DNA of 64,000 nucleotides from Psychrobacter sp. UBA5136 (GTDB taxonomy: Bacteria > Pseudomonadota > Gammaproteobacteria > Pseudomonadales > Moraxellaceae). Made by a program: the position numbers and the translations under genes. The notes beneath the pieces are model-generated. The model did not search any database. It had not been told where the DNA came from and saw only the letters and a list, made by a program, of their open reading frames with translations. The DNA lies in assembly GCF_002414005.1 (NCBI RefSeq), contig NZ_DHYG01000066.1, forward strand, positions 1 through 64,000. The letters are read 5' to 3'. Positions 46,195 to 56,330 of this stretch are shown in pieces (the stretch's first letter is position 1; every line of letters starts with the position of its first letter).

Positions 46195-49100
46195 ATGCGC
46201 CTAAAATCTCTCAAGCTGGCAGGCTTTAAATCCTTTGCCAATCCTACGACTTTTACCTTTCGCCACGGTATTACCGCCATTGTCGGGCCAAACGGCTGCG
46301 GCAAATCCAACGTCATTGATGCCATTCGCTGGGTGCTGGGCGAAACGTCCGCCAAGCAGCTCCGCGGCGGGGCGATGAGCGATGTCATCTTTGCGGGCAC
46401 GCAAGATAAAGCCGCCAAAAGTGTCGCCAGCGTTGAGCTGACCTTTGAGCATACGCAAGATGAGCAGACGGGGATTCGTCATGAGTTTAATCTCTATCAC
46501 GAGCTGTCTGTCCGCCGACAAGTAAATTTGGATGGCCGCTCGGACTATTTTATCAATGGCACGCGTTGTCGTCGCCGTGATGTGGTCGATGTGTTCTTAG
46601 GTACAGGGCTTGGCGCACGCAGTTATGCGGTCATCGAGCAGGGTATGATTGGGCGTATTGTTGAATCTAGCCCGCTGCAGTTGCGTGAATTTATCGAAGA
46701 GGCGGCTGGCGTTTCGCGCTATCAAGCGCGCCGTGAAGAGACGCAAAAGAAGCTTGAGAAGACGCAGGATAATTTGACCCGTCTGCACGACATGCAAAGC
46801 GAGCTGGTCAGTCAACAAAAGCGCTTGTCTAAGCAAGCGGCCAGTGCCGAGCGTTATGAAGAGCTGGCATTAACGCTTGCTGATATCAAGCAGCAGCTTG
46901 CTATTCAACAGTTATATCAAGCAAAGCATAATCAGCAGCAGCAAAAAGTTGCCCATGAGCGCAGCGCTAATGAAGTTGCCATATTGCAAGCCAGTTATGA
47001 CACGCTAAAAGCCAAACAAGATAAGCTTGTTGCCCATATCAATCAAGAACAATGGCTCAAAGACGATGCGCAAAGCAGCCACTATCAGCAGCAACTAAGC
47101 TATCAACGAGCCGAGCATCAATTAGGCGATGCTAAATCACAATTAAACGTCATTGAACAGCAATTAGCAAGTTTAGAGCAGCAGCGTAATCAAGCAGTGA
47201 GCGAGATTGGACGCTTAAAAGCTGAGCAAGCCGAGCAGCAAAATGTCCTAGATGCATTGCGCCCGCAGCTTGATGAGCTGAGCAGTAAACGCGATTCGCA
47301 TAAACGCAGCGAGCAACCATTGCAGCGCGCCTACCATGACGCGCAAAATAAGCTATCACGACTACAAGAAAAAGAACGTGCGCTTGAGCAGCAGCAAGCG
47401 ATTAACAACCAAGCGCAAAAACGCCAGCAGCAAAACCATGAAAAATGGCAGCGCCGCCAGCAAAACTGGCAGAATTTGTGGCAGCAACTACAACAGTCAC
47501 TATCACCAGTTAAAAGTGCTGATGGACGCCAAAAAATTGATGCAAGTAATTTACAGCACACATTAAATACGCAAGTGTCTGAGCTTAATAAACAGTTGCA
47601 GCAGATTGAACGTCAACAAGACAGTATTGATGAGCGATTAGCAGAGTTACAACCGCAAGCGCATGAGTTGCAGCAACGTTTGCACAAGCAGCAGCGTGAG
47701 TTGAGCGAGGATGAAAAACGTCATGCGGTATTGGCAGGTGAGTATGACACCTTGCATCAAATACTGCATCCGAAGCCGACATTTAAGCCACAACCGCAAC
47801 CGCTTATGCATGCAAAAACTGAGGTAGAAAGTAGCCACGTCAATGGCTCTGTCAATAGTTATCATGAATTGGCCATGACAACCTTGCGCGAACAAATTGA
47901 GCTAAGCGCAAAAGGGCAACAATACGCAGAGTTATTGGATGTCGTATTAGCGTTATGGCTCGATAGCCATGTGTTATTTTCTAGCCAATCAAACACTGAA
48001 AAGCGTAATGATAACTTTCAAAAGATCGATAGTTTATGGCAAGTACTTGAGGCTGAATTAAAAGATTTATTTATTTATCAGACTACGCAAAATACGCTTA
48101 CCAATAAAGAAAATAAATCGCAGATAGAAACAGGTCATAGCTTATGGCTACCTGCTAAGCAAAATGTTAAAAATTCAAAGCCATTTATCGGCAATTTGCC
48201 AGATAACTTAATTGATAAATTGCTGCCTTTATCAGAGCTTATTAGCGCACCTAACTTAGCGCTTTGGCAGCACTGCTATTTATACATTGCAGAGCCTAAA
48301 AACACTAACAAACAAAATTTTGAAGCGCTCACCAATACTTTAAAAATATTGCCATCATCCGCTATTTTACTGACCTCGGACGGCTGGATTATCAGTCGTC
48401 AGGGTACGATAAATCTTAGTAAATTTGCTGGCGGACAAAACGGACAAAATGATAGCCAATTCTTAAGCCAGCGTTTGCAGCAGCGTAATCGTCTGCAAGC
48501 ATTAGAAGACTTGCTTGATGAGTTCGAGACTAAAATACAACATCAGCAAAAGGCGATTGCTGATAACCAACGCAGCTATGATGCACTGACCGTCAGCTTA
48601 GAAGAAACGCGCGCGCAAGCTGAGCAATTGACCCGCGATAAACACACCTATCAGCAACAGCTCATTACCGAGCGCGCCAATGCGGAGCGTCTACAAGCAG
48701 ACAGTCAGCGCCTAAATGCTGACAAAGTAGCCCTTGAACAAGAGCAGCAAGAGCTAGAACAAGAGCAGCAAGCGCTAAATCTTGAGCAGCAACAGATACA
48801 AAATAAGATAGCAGCGTTGGCACCGCAAATAGCCGATGCGCGTACATTAAGTCAGCAATTGCAGTCCGAGCGTAGTGAGTTCGCTCGTACGAGGCAGGCG
48901 GATGATGATGCTTGGCAGGCATTGCAGCTGCGTATGCAGCAAAGCGAGATGCGCTTAGAGCATAGCGTGAGTGGTCTTGCACGGGAAAGCGAGCAATATG
49001 ATAAATCGCTACAAAGCGAGCAGAGCTTAAAGGCGCGTCTTGAGCAGCAGCAAAACAAACTGCCAGCGCTGCAAGCAGCCTTACAAACCGCACAAACAGC

Positions 49101-50139
49101 GCGCGATAAACAGCAGGCGGTGTTAATAGAATGCGAAACAGCACTAACGGCGCTTAAAGAGGAATATAATCAGCAGCAGGGCGAGCTAGATAGCTTGCAA
49201 AATACCTTGCAAACGCAGCAAAGCGAGCTTGCCCATCTTGCGACAGAATTGGCACTCAGCGCCGCGCGTTTAGACGATGCCAAAAGCCATACGCAAGAAG
49301 CGCTAAATGCTTATGATAAAATCAGCCATAAATATCAAGCGCCATCGGAGATGTCGCAGCAGTCCCAGCATCAGCAACAAGTAATGAACGTATCAAACTT
49401 ATTAGCGGACTTTATCGCTCATGATCGCCGTATACGTCCCGATAAAATTGCAGAATTAGAATCTGAATGTGCGAAGCTTGAGCAGCAACTAAGCAAAATT
49501 GGCGCGGTCAATCTTGCCGCCGTGGCAGAATTGGCGGAGGTGAATGAGCGCTTGGAGCCACTTGCGCAGCAAACAGCCGATATTGCTGCGAGTATGGAGA
49601 CGCTGACGGAGGCGATTGCTTCAATTGATGAAACCACCAAGACGCTATTTATGCAGACGTTAGAGGCGGTCAATAACGAGCTTGCTAGTTTATTTGCCAA
49701 AGTCTTTGGCGGCGGGCAAGCAAGCTTAACGTTAAATTTAGAAGATATGCCTGCTAATGCGCCAAAATCAGAACAATGGCGGGCAGGGCTGACGTTGATG
49801 GCACAGCCAAAGGGTAAGCGCAATAGCCGTCTTGCGGTACTGTCAGGTGGTGAAAAAACGCTCACCGCGCTAAGCTTAATTTTTGCCATCTTTAAGCAGC
49901 ATCCCGCGCCGTTTTGTGTGCTGGATGAAGTCGATGCGCCGCTTGACGATGCCAACGTCGCTCGTTTTACCAGCTTAATAAATGAGCTAGCAGATGATTT
50001 GCAGTTTATTTTTATCAGCCATAATAAGCTGACGATGCAAATTGCGGATGAGTTAAAAGGCGTCACCATGCCAAGCGCGGGTATTTCTACTTTGGTCAGT
50101 GTCTCACTTGATGAAGCAGCACGTTACCTTGCTGATTAA
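46195..50139 (+). CDS. smc: Chromosome segregation protein SMC
   Basis: The 1314-residue SMC ATPase acts with ScpA/ScpB in chromosome condensation. The N-terminal head has MRLKSLKLAGFKSFANPTTF and Walker A GPNGCGKSN at residues 31-39. FIEEAAGVSRYQARREET then leads into a Gln-rich coiled coil. A divergent hinge-like region sits at about 530-760. After the second coiled coil come KIGAVNLAAVAELAEV, the signature LSGGEKTLTALSLIFAIF, and Walker B/D-loop VLDEVDAPLDDANVARF. It is about 130-150 residues longer than typical bacterial SMC, mainly because of the coiled-coil/hinge. Starts smc-zipA-ligA, a known gammaproteobacterial order. Confidence 0.96.
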   Translation: MRLKSLKLAGFKSFANPTTFTFRHGITAIVGPNGCGKSNVIDAIRWVLGETSAKQLRGGAMSDVIFAGTQDKAAKSVASVELTFEHTQDEQTGIRHEFNLYHELSVRRQVNLDGRSDYFINGTRCRRRDVVDVFLGTGLGARSYAVIEQGMIGRIVESSPLQLREFIEEAAGVSRYQARREETQKKLEKTQDNLTRLHDMQSELVSQQKRLSKQAASAERYEELALTLADIKQQLAIQQLYQAKHNQQQQKVAHERSANEVAILQASYDTLKAKQDKLVAHINQEQWLKDDAQSSHYQQQLSYQRAEHQLGDAKSQLNVIEQQLASLEQQRNQAVSEIGRLKAEQAEQQNVLDALRPQLDELSSKRDSHKRSEQPLQRAYHDAQNKLSRLQEKERALEQQQAINNQAQKRQQQNHEKWQRRQQNWQNLWQQLQQSLSPVKSADGRQKIDASNLQHTLNTQVSELNKQLQQIERQQDSIDERLAELQPQAHELQQRLHKQQRELSEDEKRHAVLAGEYDTLHQILHPKPTFKPQPQPLMHAKTEVESSHVNGSVNSYHELAMTTLREQIELSAKGQQYAELLDVVLALWLDSHVLFSSQSNTEKRNDNFQKIDSLWQVLEAELKDLFIYQTTQNTLTNKENKSQIETGHSLWLPAKQNVKNSKPFIGNLPDNLIDKLLPLSELISAPNLALWQHCYLYIAEPKNTNKQNFEALTNTLKILPSSAILLTSDGWIISRQGTINLSKFAGGQNGQNDSQFLSQRLQQRNRLQALEDLLDEFETKIQHQQKAIADNQRSYDALTVSLEETRAQAEQLTRDKHTYQQQLITERANAERLQADSQRLNADKVALEQEQQELEQEQQALNLEQQQIQNKIAALAPQIADARTLSQQLQSERSEFARTRQADDDAWQALQLRMQQSEMRLEHSVSGLARESEQYDKSLQSEQSLKARLEQQQNKLPALQAALQTAQTARDKQQAVLIECETALTALKEEYNQQQGELDSLQNTLQTQQSELAHLATELALSAARLDDAKSHTQEALNAYDKISHKYQAPSEMSQQSQHQQQVMNVSNLLADFIAHDRRIRPDKIAELESECAKLEQQLSKIGAVNLAAVAELAEVNERLEPLAQQTADIAASMETLTEAIASIDETTKTLFMQTLEAVNNELASLFAKVFGGGQASLTLNLEDMPANAPKSEQWRAGLTLMAQPKGKRNSRLAVLSGGEKTLTALSLIFAIFKQHPAPFCVLDEVDAPLDDANVARFTSLINELADDLQFIFISHNKLTMQIADELKGVTMPSAGISTLVSVSLDEAARYLAD

Positions 50140-50375
50140 GAGCAGCGCTGTATAGCAAAAATAGTGATAACGGCTAGCAATGGTCAGTGGTATAGTTAGG
50201 GCTGGATTTGCTGGACATAAAGTCACGCAAGTAGCCGGGCAAGTAGTTAATGAAGGCTTCGGGACCCATGATAAACGCTGACTATATGGTGACGATATGC
50301 ATTAGCCGTGCTAGACTATTGCCATTTCTTCATACTTGTGCCTTCCCTTTTGTCAGATATTAGGATGTATTTCTC

Positions 50376-51392
50376 ATGACCGCTATCCAGTTTATCTTGA
50401 TCGCCATTGCCGCATTTATCGTGCTTGCAGGGCTGTTTATGGTCATTCGCAGCTTTAAACGGCGCAAAACTGCTGAGGCTGCCGCGGTCAATTATGATAA
50501 AAACGGTATCCCTATCATTCCGCGTCATGAGCGCAATATCGTCGAGCAGCCAGACTTGGACGATACGGTGGCAGGCGAAACCAGTATCGCCCCTGACCGC
50601 AGTTATCTCAATGCCGTCGTTGAAGACGAGCCGTTGACCCAAGCCCATGCCAATAATGATGCGCAGCCAACAGCTAAAAGTAGTGAAGCGCGCGAAGATA
50701 ATAGCCATACGCTAGATGGCGCTGACTATGCGCGCTGGCAAGAAGAGCAGCAGCGTGCGGATGATAGCGAGTTTGCAGAAGTGGCTGAGCAGATGCATAT
50801 CGAGCAAGAGCCGGACGCCTTTTCAAGCCTCATGTCAGCAACCGACAGTCTGATGCCAGTCATTGATACGGCAGACGAGCCAAGCTTTGATAATAATAGC
50901 CCGATACTTGACCAACATTTATCAGAGCCGGTTGACGAAGCGCAAAACGGTCCGTTAATCAATGCCAAAGACAATATCAATATCACCATCTTGCCGCACC
51001 AATACCGCGACCGTCCAGCAGCGGTGATTCGGGGGCGTGATTTATTGGCGCTGGTTGATAAATATGGCTTGCGTTATGGGGCGATGAATATGTTCCATCG
51101 CTATGAGCAAAAAGACGGCACCGGCATGCTATGGTTTAGTATGATGGGCATTACGGATAATGGTATCGCGCCTTTTGACCCGCATAGCGTGGCGACCAAT
51201 AGTTATAATGGCGTGGTGCTATTTTTATCGCTGCCGCATCCGCAAGCGCTGCGTAGCTTCGATAGCATGATGAGCATTGCGTATATGATGGCAAGCGATT
51301 TGGACGCTGTTATGCTTGATGAAGAAAACGACCCCATTACCCCAGAGTACAAACAGCAATTGCGTAATCAAGTTCGTGATTATGAAGGTTAA
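50376..51392 (+). CDS. zipA: Cell division protein ZipA
   Basis: Membrane anchor that tethers FtsZ at the division site. The 338-residue protein has an N-terminal transmembrane helix (IQFILIAIAAFIVLAGLFMV, residues 4-23), a basic stretch (RSFKRRKTA), then a long acidic linker to about residue 205. The C-terminal ZipA FtsZ-binding domain includes NITILPHQYRDRPAAVIRGR, LVDKYGLRYGAMNMFHRYEQ, MLWFSMMGITDNG and FLSLPHPQALRSFDSMMSIA. Its place between smc and ligA supports the call. The domain sequence alone is divergent from E. coli ZipA. Confidence 0.92.
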   Translation: MTAIQFILIAIAAFIVLAGLFMVIRSFKRRKTAEAAAVNYDKNGIPIIPRHERNIVEQPDLDDTVAGETSIAPDRSYLNAVVEDEPLTQAHANNDAQPTAKSSEAREDNSHTLDGADYARWQEEQQRADDSEFAEVAEQMHIEQEPDAFSSLMSATDSLMPVIDTADEPSFDNNSPILDQHLSEPVDEAQNGPLINAKDNINITILPHQYRDRPAAVIRGRDLLALVDKYGLRYGAMNMFHRYEQKDGTGMLWFSMMGITDNGIAPFDPHSVATNSYNGVVLFLSLPHPQALRSFDSMMSIAYMMASDLDAVMLDEENDPITPEYKQQLRNQVRDYEG

Positions 51393-51432
51393 AGGTTAAA
51401 AATTATCGCTTAAAAGTGGTGATAAATATGCT

Positions 51433-51467
51433 AAAGGCAAATAGCGCTTACCGTTATTTGCCTTTTT
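51433..51467 (+). terminator. Terminator of zipA
   Basis: The perfect 11-bp stem AAAGGCAAATA / TATTTGCCTTT is followed by a T-rich tract, indicating that ligA has its own promoter in the next 110 bp. Confidence 0.85.
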
Positions 51468-51543
51468 AGTTTTTGGTTTATGACATTTCATTAACCCAAT
51501 TTCCTATAAAATTTTATCCGGCCTTCTTGCAAACTTGTTATGA

Positions 51544-53673
<2,130 letters not shown>

Positions 53674-54008
53674 AACAAAGCACTGCTTTGTTAGGTTCGC
53701 AAGAGGAAATTCCTTAAAGGGAATTTTCTAGGTAGGCTTATCTTTGATAACGCACTCGGTATTTATACAAGAGCAAAAGATAAAGATTAAAAAACATGGC
53801 CTCAGCATCGCTTGCTTTAATAGTGGGCAAATATGCGGGTCATGAGCCGTCTTTCTTTAATGGTTCACTCGGCGCTCGTCCCTCGCGCAAGAGCGAGAAC
53901 TTTGCATACATTTGAGTAGGGTGCGCCCTACACCCTTGAATAGTATAGTAGAGTGAGTTAGCAATAGTGCAACCCACATCATTTTAAGTTCAAGACGTTA
54001 TATCTATT
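53674..54008. other. Hairpin-rich spacer between ligA and orphan gene
   Basis: About 335 bp without a gene but with several small palindromes: AACAAAGCA-C-TGCTTTGTT at 53674-53692, AAATTCC / GGAATTT at 53707-53726 (weak terminator-like), CTCGC / GCGAG near 53882-53896, and TAGGGTGCGCCCTA at 53917-53930. The last resembles the GGGTGCGC-type palindromes common in dispersed bacterial repeats. Confidence 0.5.
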
Positions 54009-54716
54009 TTAATCTGCTGAATAGATATGCTTATTACTCAAATAACAACCGTAATAGTCGCCACCGCCACCAACATATCGTATAACTTCACTTCCTCTAA
54101 CTTGAAAAAAAGGATAGTCTCGTAAAGCATTTGCTTGAATTAATACTGTATCATATATAAGTACTAGTTTTTCTTTCAAACTGATAGCATAAACTAAGTT
54201 TAATATATGTAGAGCTGCAAATGAGTTTAGTAGGTTATCTAAATTAGCCTTTTTGAAGTTTTCAAGTCTTTGGTGCTTGACTGAATTATAGTCTTTCCAC
54301 CAACCTTCATAGTTTGAATTTTTTTCTACGTCTTCATTACTTTTTTCTGTGTTAGCATTGTCAAATAAGATTCGAAAAGGTTGAAAGTCTAAGTCAAATC
54401 CGCTGATATTAAGCGTTAGAATGGTTTCTTCGATTTTGGGGAAATAGTCTTTAATCATCTTTATGTGATGACCTATGTTAGGCCTTTCGATTTTCTTTAG
54501 ATGCAAATTATCTCTTATATGCTTAAATATACTATCTATTTCAGTACAAATTGCAAAATATAATTGCATATTTTTAAATGAGTAACTTTGAGAATTATCT
54601 TCATTGATAGCTATATATTCACTTATGTCCTTGAGAGATTTCTCTAAAGATAGGTAATGTAGCCAAAAAGGATTTGAAAGGTCTATAGTACATCTTTCTT
54701 GCATATTCTCAGTCAT
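54009..54716 (-). CDS. Hypothetical protein, AT-rich orphan, possible HEPN-like
   Basis: I do not recognise this 235-residue protein with confidence. It is soluble and probably all-helical, with no signal or membrane segment. The region WWKDYNSVKHQRLENFKKAN (residues about 136-155) followed by a hydrophobic helix is the most distinctive stretch. A Lys-His/Arg motif after YNSV is reminiscent of HEPN-type helical domains, but this is weak. The C-terminus contains YVGGGGDYYGCYLSNKHIYS. The gene is far more AT-rich than its neighbours, with Ile/Asn/Lys/Phe-heavy codons, as expected of recently transferred DNA. It stands alone between the ligA spacer and a lipoprotein gene. Confidence 0.6.
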   Translation of the reverse strand: MTENMQERCTIDLSNPFWLHYLSLEKSLKDISEYIAINEDNSQSYSFKNMQLYFAICTEIDSIFKHIRDNLHLKKIERPNIGHHIKMIKDYFPKIEETILTLNISGFDLDFQPFRILFDNANTEKSNEDVEKNSNYEGWWKDYNSVKHQRLENFKKANLDNLLNSFAALHILNLVYAISLKEKLVLIYDTVLIQANALRDYPFFQVRGSEVIRYVGGGGDYYGCYLSNKHIYSAD

Positions 54717-54750
54717 TTAATTGCCTTATTTTATAAGATTAATTACCCTT

Positions 54751-55284
54751 CTACTCCGCCACCTTCCCATGCGCCTTAACCTCACCCTTCTTACTATCCG
54801 GCTGAATCACGATAGGTAATACCAGTCCTTTAGCAAAGTCATCGGCCAGCACATAATCATAGCGACTGGCAGCGACATCAGGCGTGGTATGAATGATAAG
54901 TTTCATCTCTTTGTCATCGGTCAGCTCGTGCGAGGTGTAGTGCTCGCTAAGCTGATCGAGCACTTTTGACAGCGCTTCATTGCTTGCCATGCTCACGGTC
55001 AGATTGTGCTGCGCGGTGGCATTATCCACGCCGAAATACTCTGCATAATCACGCACGTTTTGGCTATCGATTGCAAATGGATAATTATACTCTGCAAGGT
55101 TGGCAGGTTTTTCACCGCTATCGACTGCTGACCAGTCGATAGTATGGACGTCTGCCGCATCAGACGTTGCGGTTGCAGCGGATTTATCGGCGCTATCAGA
55201 ATTGTCAGCGCTATTATCGCAGCTCGTTAGTGCCGCCAAGCCTACACTGGCCATTATCATCATACTCATTAGGCGCTTAACCAT
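54751..55284 (-). CDS. Hypothetical lipoprotein
   Basis: The 177-residue protein has a short basic N-terminus, a hydrophobic signal and a lipobox-like ALTSC (Cys22). An Asp/Ser/Ala-rich linker (residues 23-52) leads to a globular C-terminal domain starting VHTIDWSAVDSGEKPANLAE. That domain contains YAEYFGVDNATAQHNLTVSM and LIIHTTPDVAASRYDYVLAD. I cannot assign a family. The frame begins at 55314, but AAAAGGAT upstream of ATG 55284 fixes the start. It lies 34 bp upstream of the orphan gene on the same strand, so they may be co-transcribed, although their base composition differs sharply. Confidence 0.7.
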   Translation of the reverse strand: MVKRLMSMMIMASVGLAALTSCDNSADNSDSADKSAATATSDAADVHTIDWSAVDSGEKPANLAEYNYPFAIDSQNVRDYAEYFGVDNATAQHNLTVSMASNEALSKVLDQLSEHYTSHELTDDKEMKLIIHTTPDVAASRYDYVLADDFAKGLVLPIVIQPDSKKGEVKAHGKVAE

Positions 55285-55448
55285 CGACGTATCCTTTTTA
55301 TTATTGATTATCATTTAGTTGCTATCAGCGCTATTTTGACAGCTTTCTTTTGGCTTCTCTAGCGAAATGAAGCAAAATACCTTTTCTTATTTTAAGAATA
55401 TAAATGACGCACGTGCTTTCTATAAAACCCTCCAAACCAGCACGCATA

Positions 55449-55480
55449 AAAAAACAGCCATCATAAGATGACTGTTTATA
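55449..55480 (-). terminator. Terminator of MliC-like gene
   Basis: The stem AACAGCCATC / GATGACTGTT (one mismatch) with loop ATAA ends in a T-run on the minus strand. Confidence 0.75.
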
Positions 55481-55550
55481 CTGTTTATCAAAGTGCTAAG
55501 TTTAACAATGATAGATTTATCATTACCAGTGAACGATTAAAACAAAATCA

Positions 55551-55964
55551 TTATCTCCCTACCTGACAGTTTACTTGATATTCTTTGCCATTCGCCCATT
55601 TCATAGCAAGGATACCTTTGTCGCCTTTCATGTGCCACGCATAGACCACTTCTGGGTTTGATTCATTGACATAGCTTGCCGTAGCGCCTTGGACGCCGCC
55701 ATTTAAAATGATTGGCTGGTCGGCCCAGTTTACTTTAGGTAGAGTCGCATTTAGCATGACTTGTTTTTTATTGATAGATTGTTTTGCCAAGATTTTGCCG
55801 TTATCGGTACAGGTATAAGGCGCCGGTGCCATACGGTCATAAGCTGCATCGGTGACGCTTTCTGAAGCAGGGGTTTTGTTTGGCGTAGCAGGGGCGGTAG
55901 TCGCACACGCGCTAAGGAGCGCTAGAGCAGGTAGGGCAACAGCAACTTTAGTTAGGGTATTCAT
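55551..55964 (-). CDS. Lipoprotein resembling C-type lysozyme inhibitor (MliC/PliC)
   Basis: The 137-residue predicted lipoprotein has lipobox LSAC (Cys20) and a Thr/Pro/Ala linker. The C-terminal domain of about 85 residues has APYTCTDNGKILAKQ near its start and AMKWANGKEYQVNCQVGR at its end. The two Cys (YTC and VNC) could form the disulphide of the MliC fold, and the NGK-x-Y-x-x-C ending fits that family. MliC proteins inhibit host C-type lysozyme from the periplasm or outer membrane. The central part matches less clearly, so a related beta-barrel lipoprotein is possible. GGAGA precedes ATG 55964; a longer frame from 55994 is less likely. Confidence 0.65.
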   Translation of the reverse strand: MNTLTKVAVALPALALLSACATTAPATPNKTPASESVTDAAYDRMAPAPYTCTDNGKILAKQSINKKQVMLNATLPKVNWADQPIILNGGVQGATASYVNESNPEVVYAWHMKGDKGILAMKWANGKEYQVNCQVGR

Positions 55965-56239
55965 GGCATTCTCCAAAAATGTAAAAATTCTCATGTATTT
56001 TTTTTAGCTATGCTTTTTCTAATCATGCGCTTTTTAACGACGCCTTATGCATATAGCGCCTATATTAACGAAAAGCCTTTCTCGAGAATGTTAGAAATTG
56101 TTTGTTACCTGTTCGCCAAGTTACGTAAACGCTGTCTAATGTAACGTTTTCCTTAACAGCTTTTGTAAAATAGCTAAGCCTAGATAATCCAAATGATTGA
56201 TGTACGAAGAGATCAGTCTATTTCTTAAAAAAGATATAA
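55965..56239. other. Spacer upstream of MliC-like gene
   Basis: About 275 bp, AT-rich, with no gene. Contains the promoter of the MliC-like gene and the upstream side of the ygiQ terminator. Confidence 0.35.
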
Positions 56240-56279
56240 AAAAGCGCCTATCCACTTATTAGTCGATAGGCGCCTTTTT
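56240..56279 (-). terminator. Terminator of ygiQ-like gene
   Basis: The stem GCGCCTATC / GATAGGCGC has a loop of about 12 nt and a T-run on the minus strand, about 50 bp after the stop codon. Confidence 0.88.
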
Positions 56280-56330
56280 GAATGTAGGCTTAGTTAAGAT
56301 ATGCCAATTTACCAGAAATTAACTATTTAA

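Noticed and set aside
49419..50069. 216-codon ORF opposite the SMC C-terminal head
   Set aside because: The plus strand carries the conserved LSGGEKT and DEVDAPLDD motifs. The minus frame is a Ser/Cys-rich shadow.
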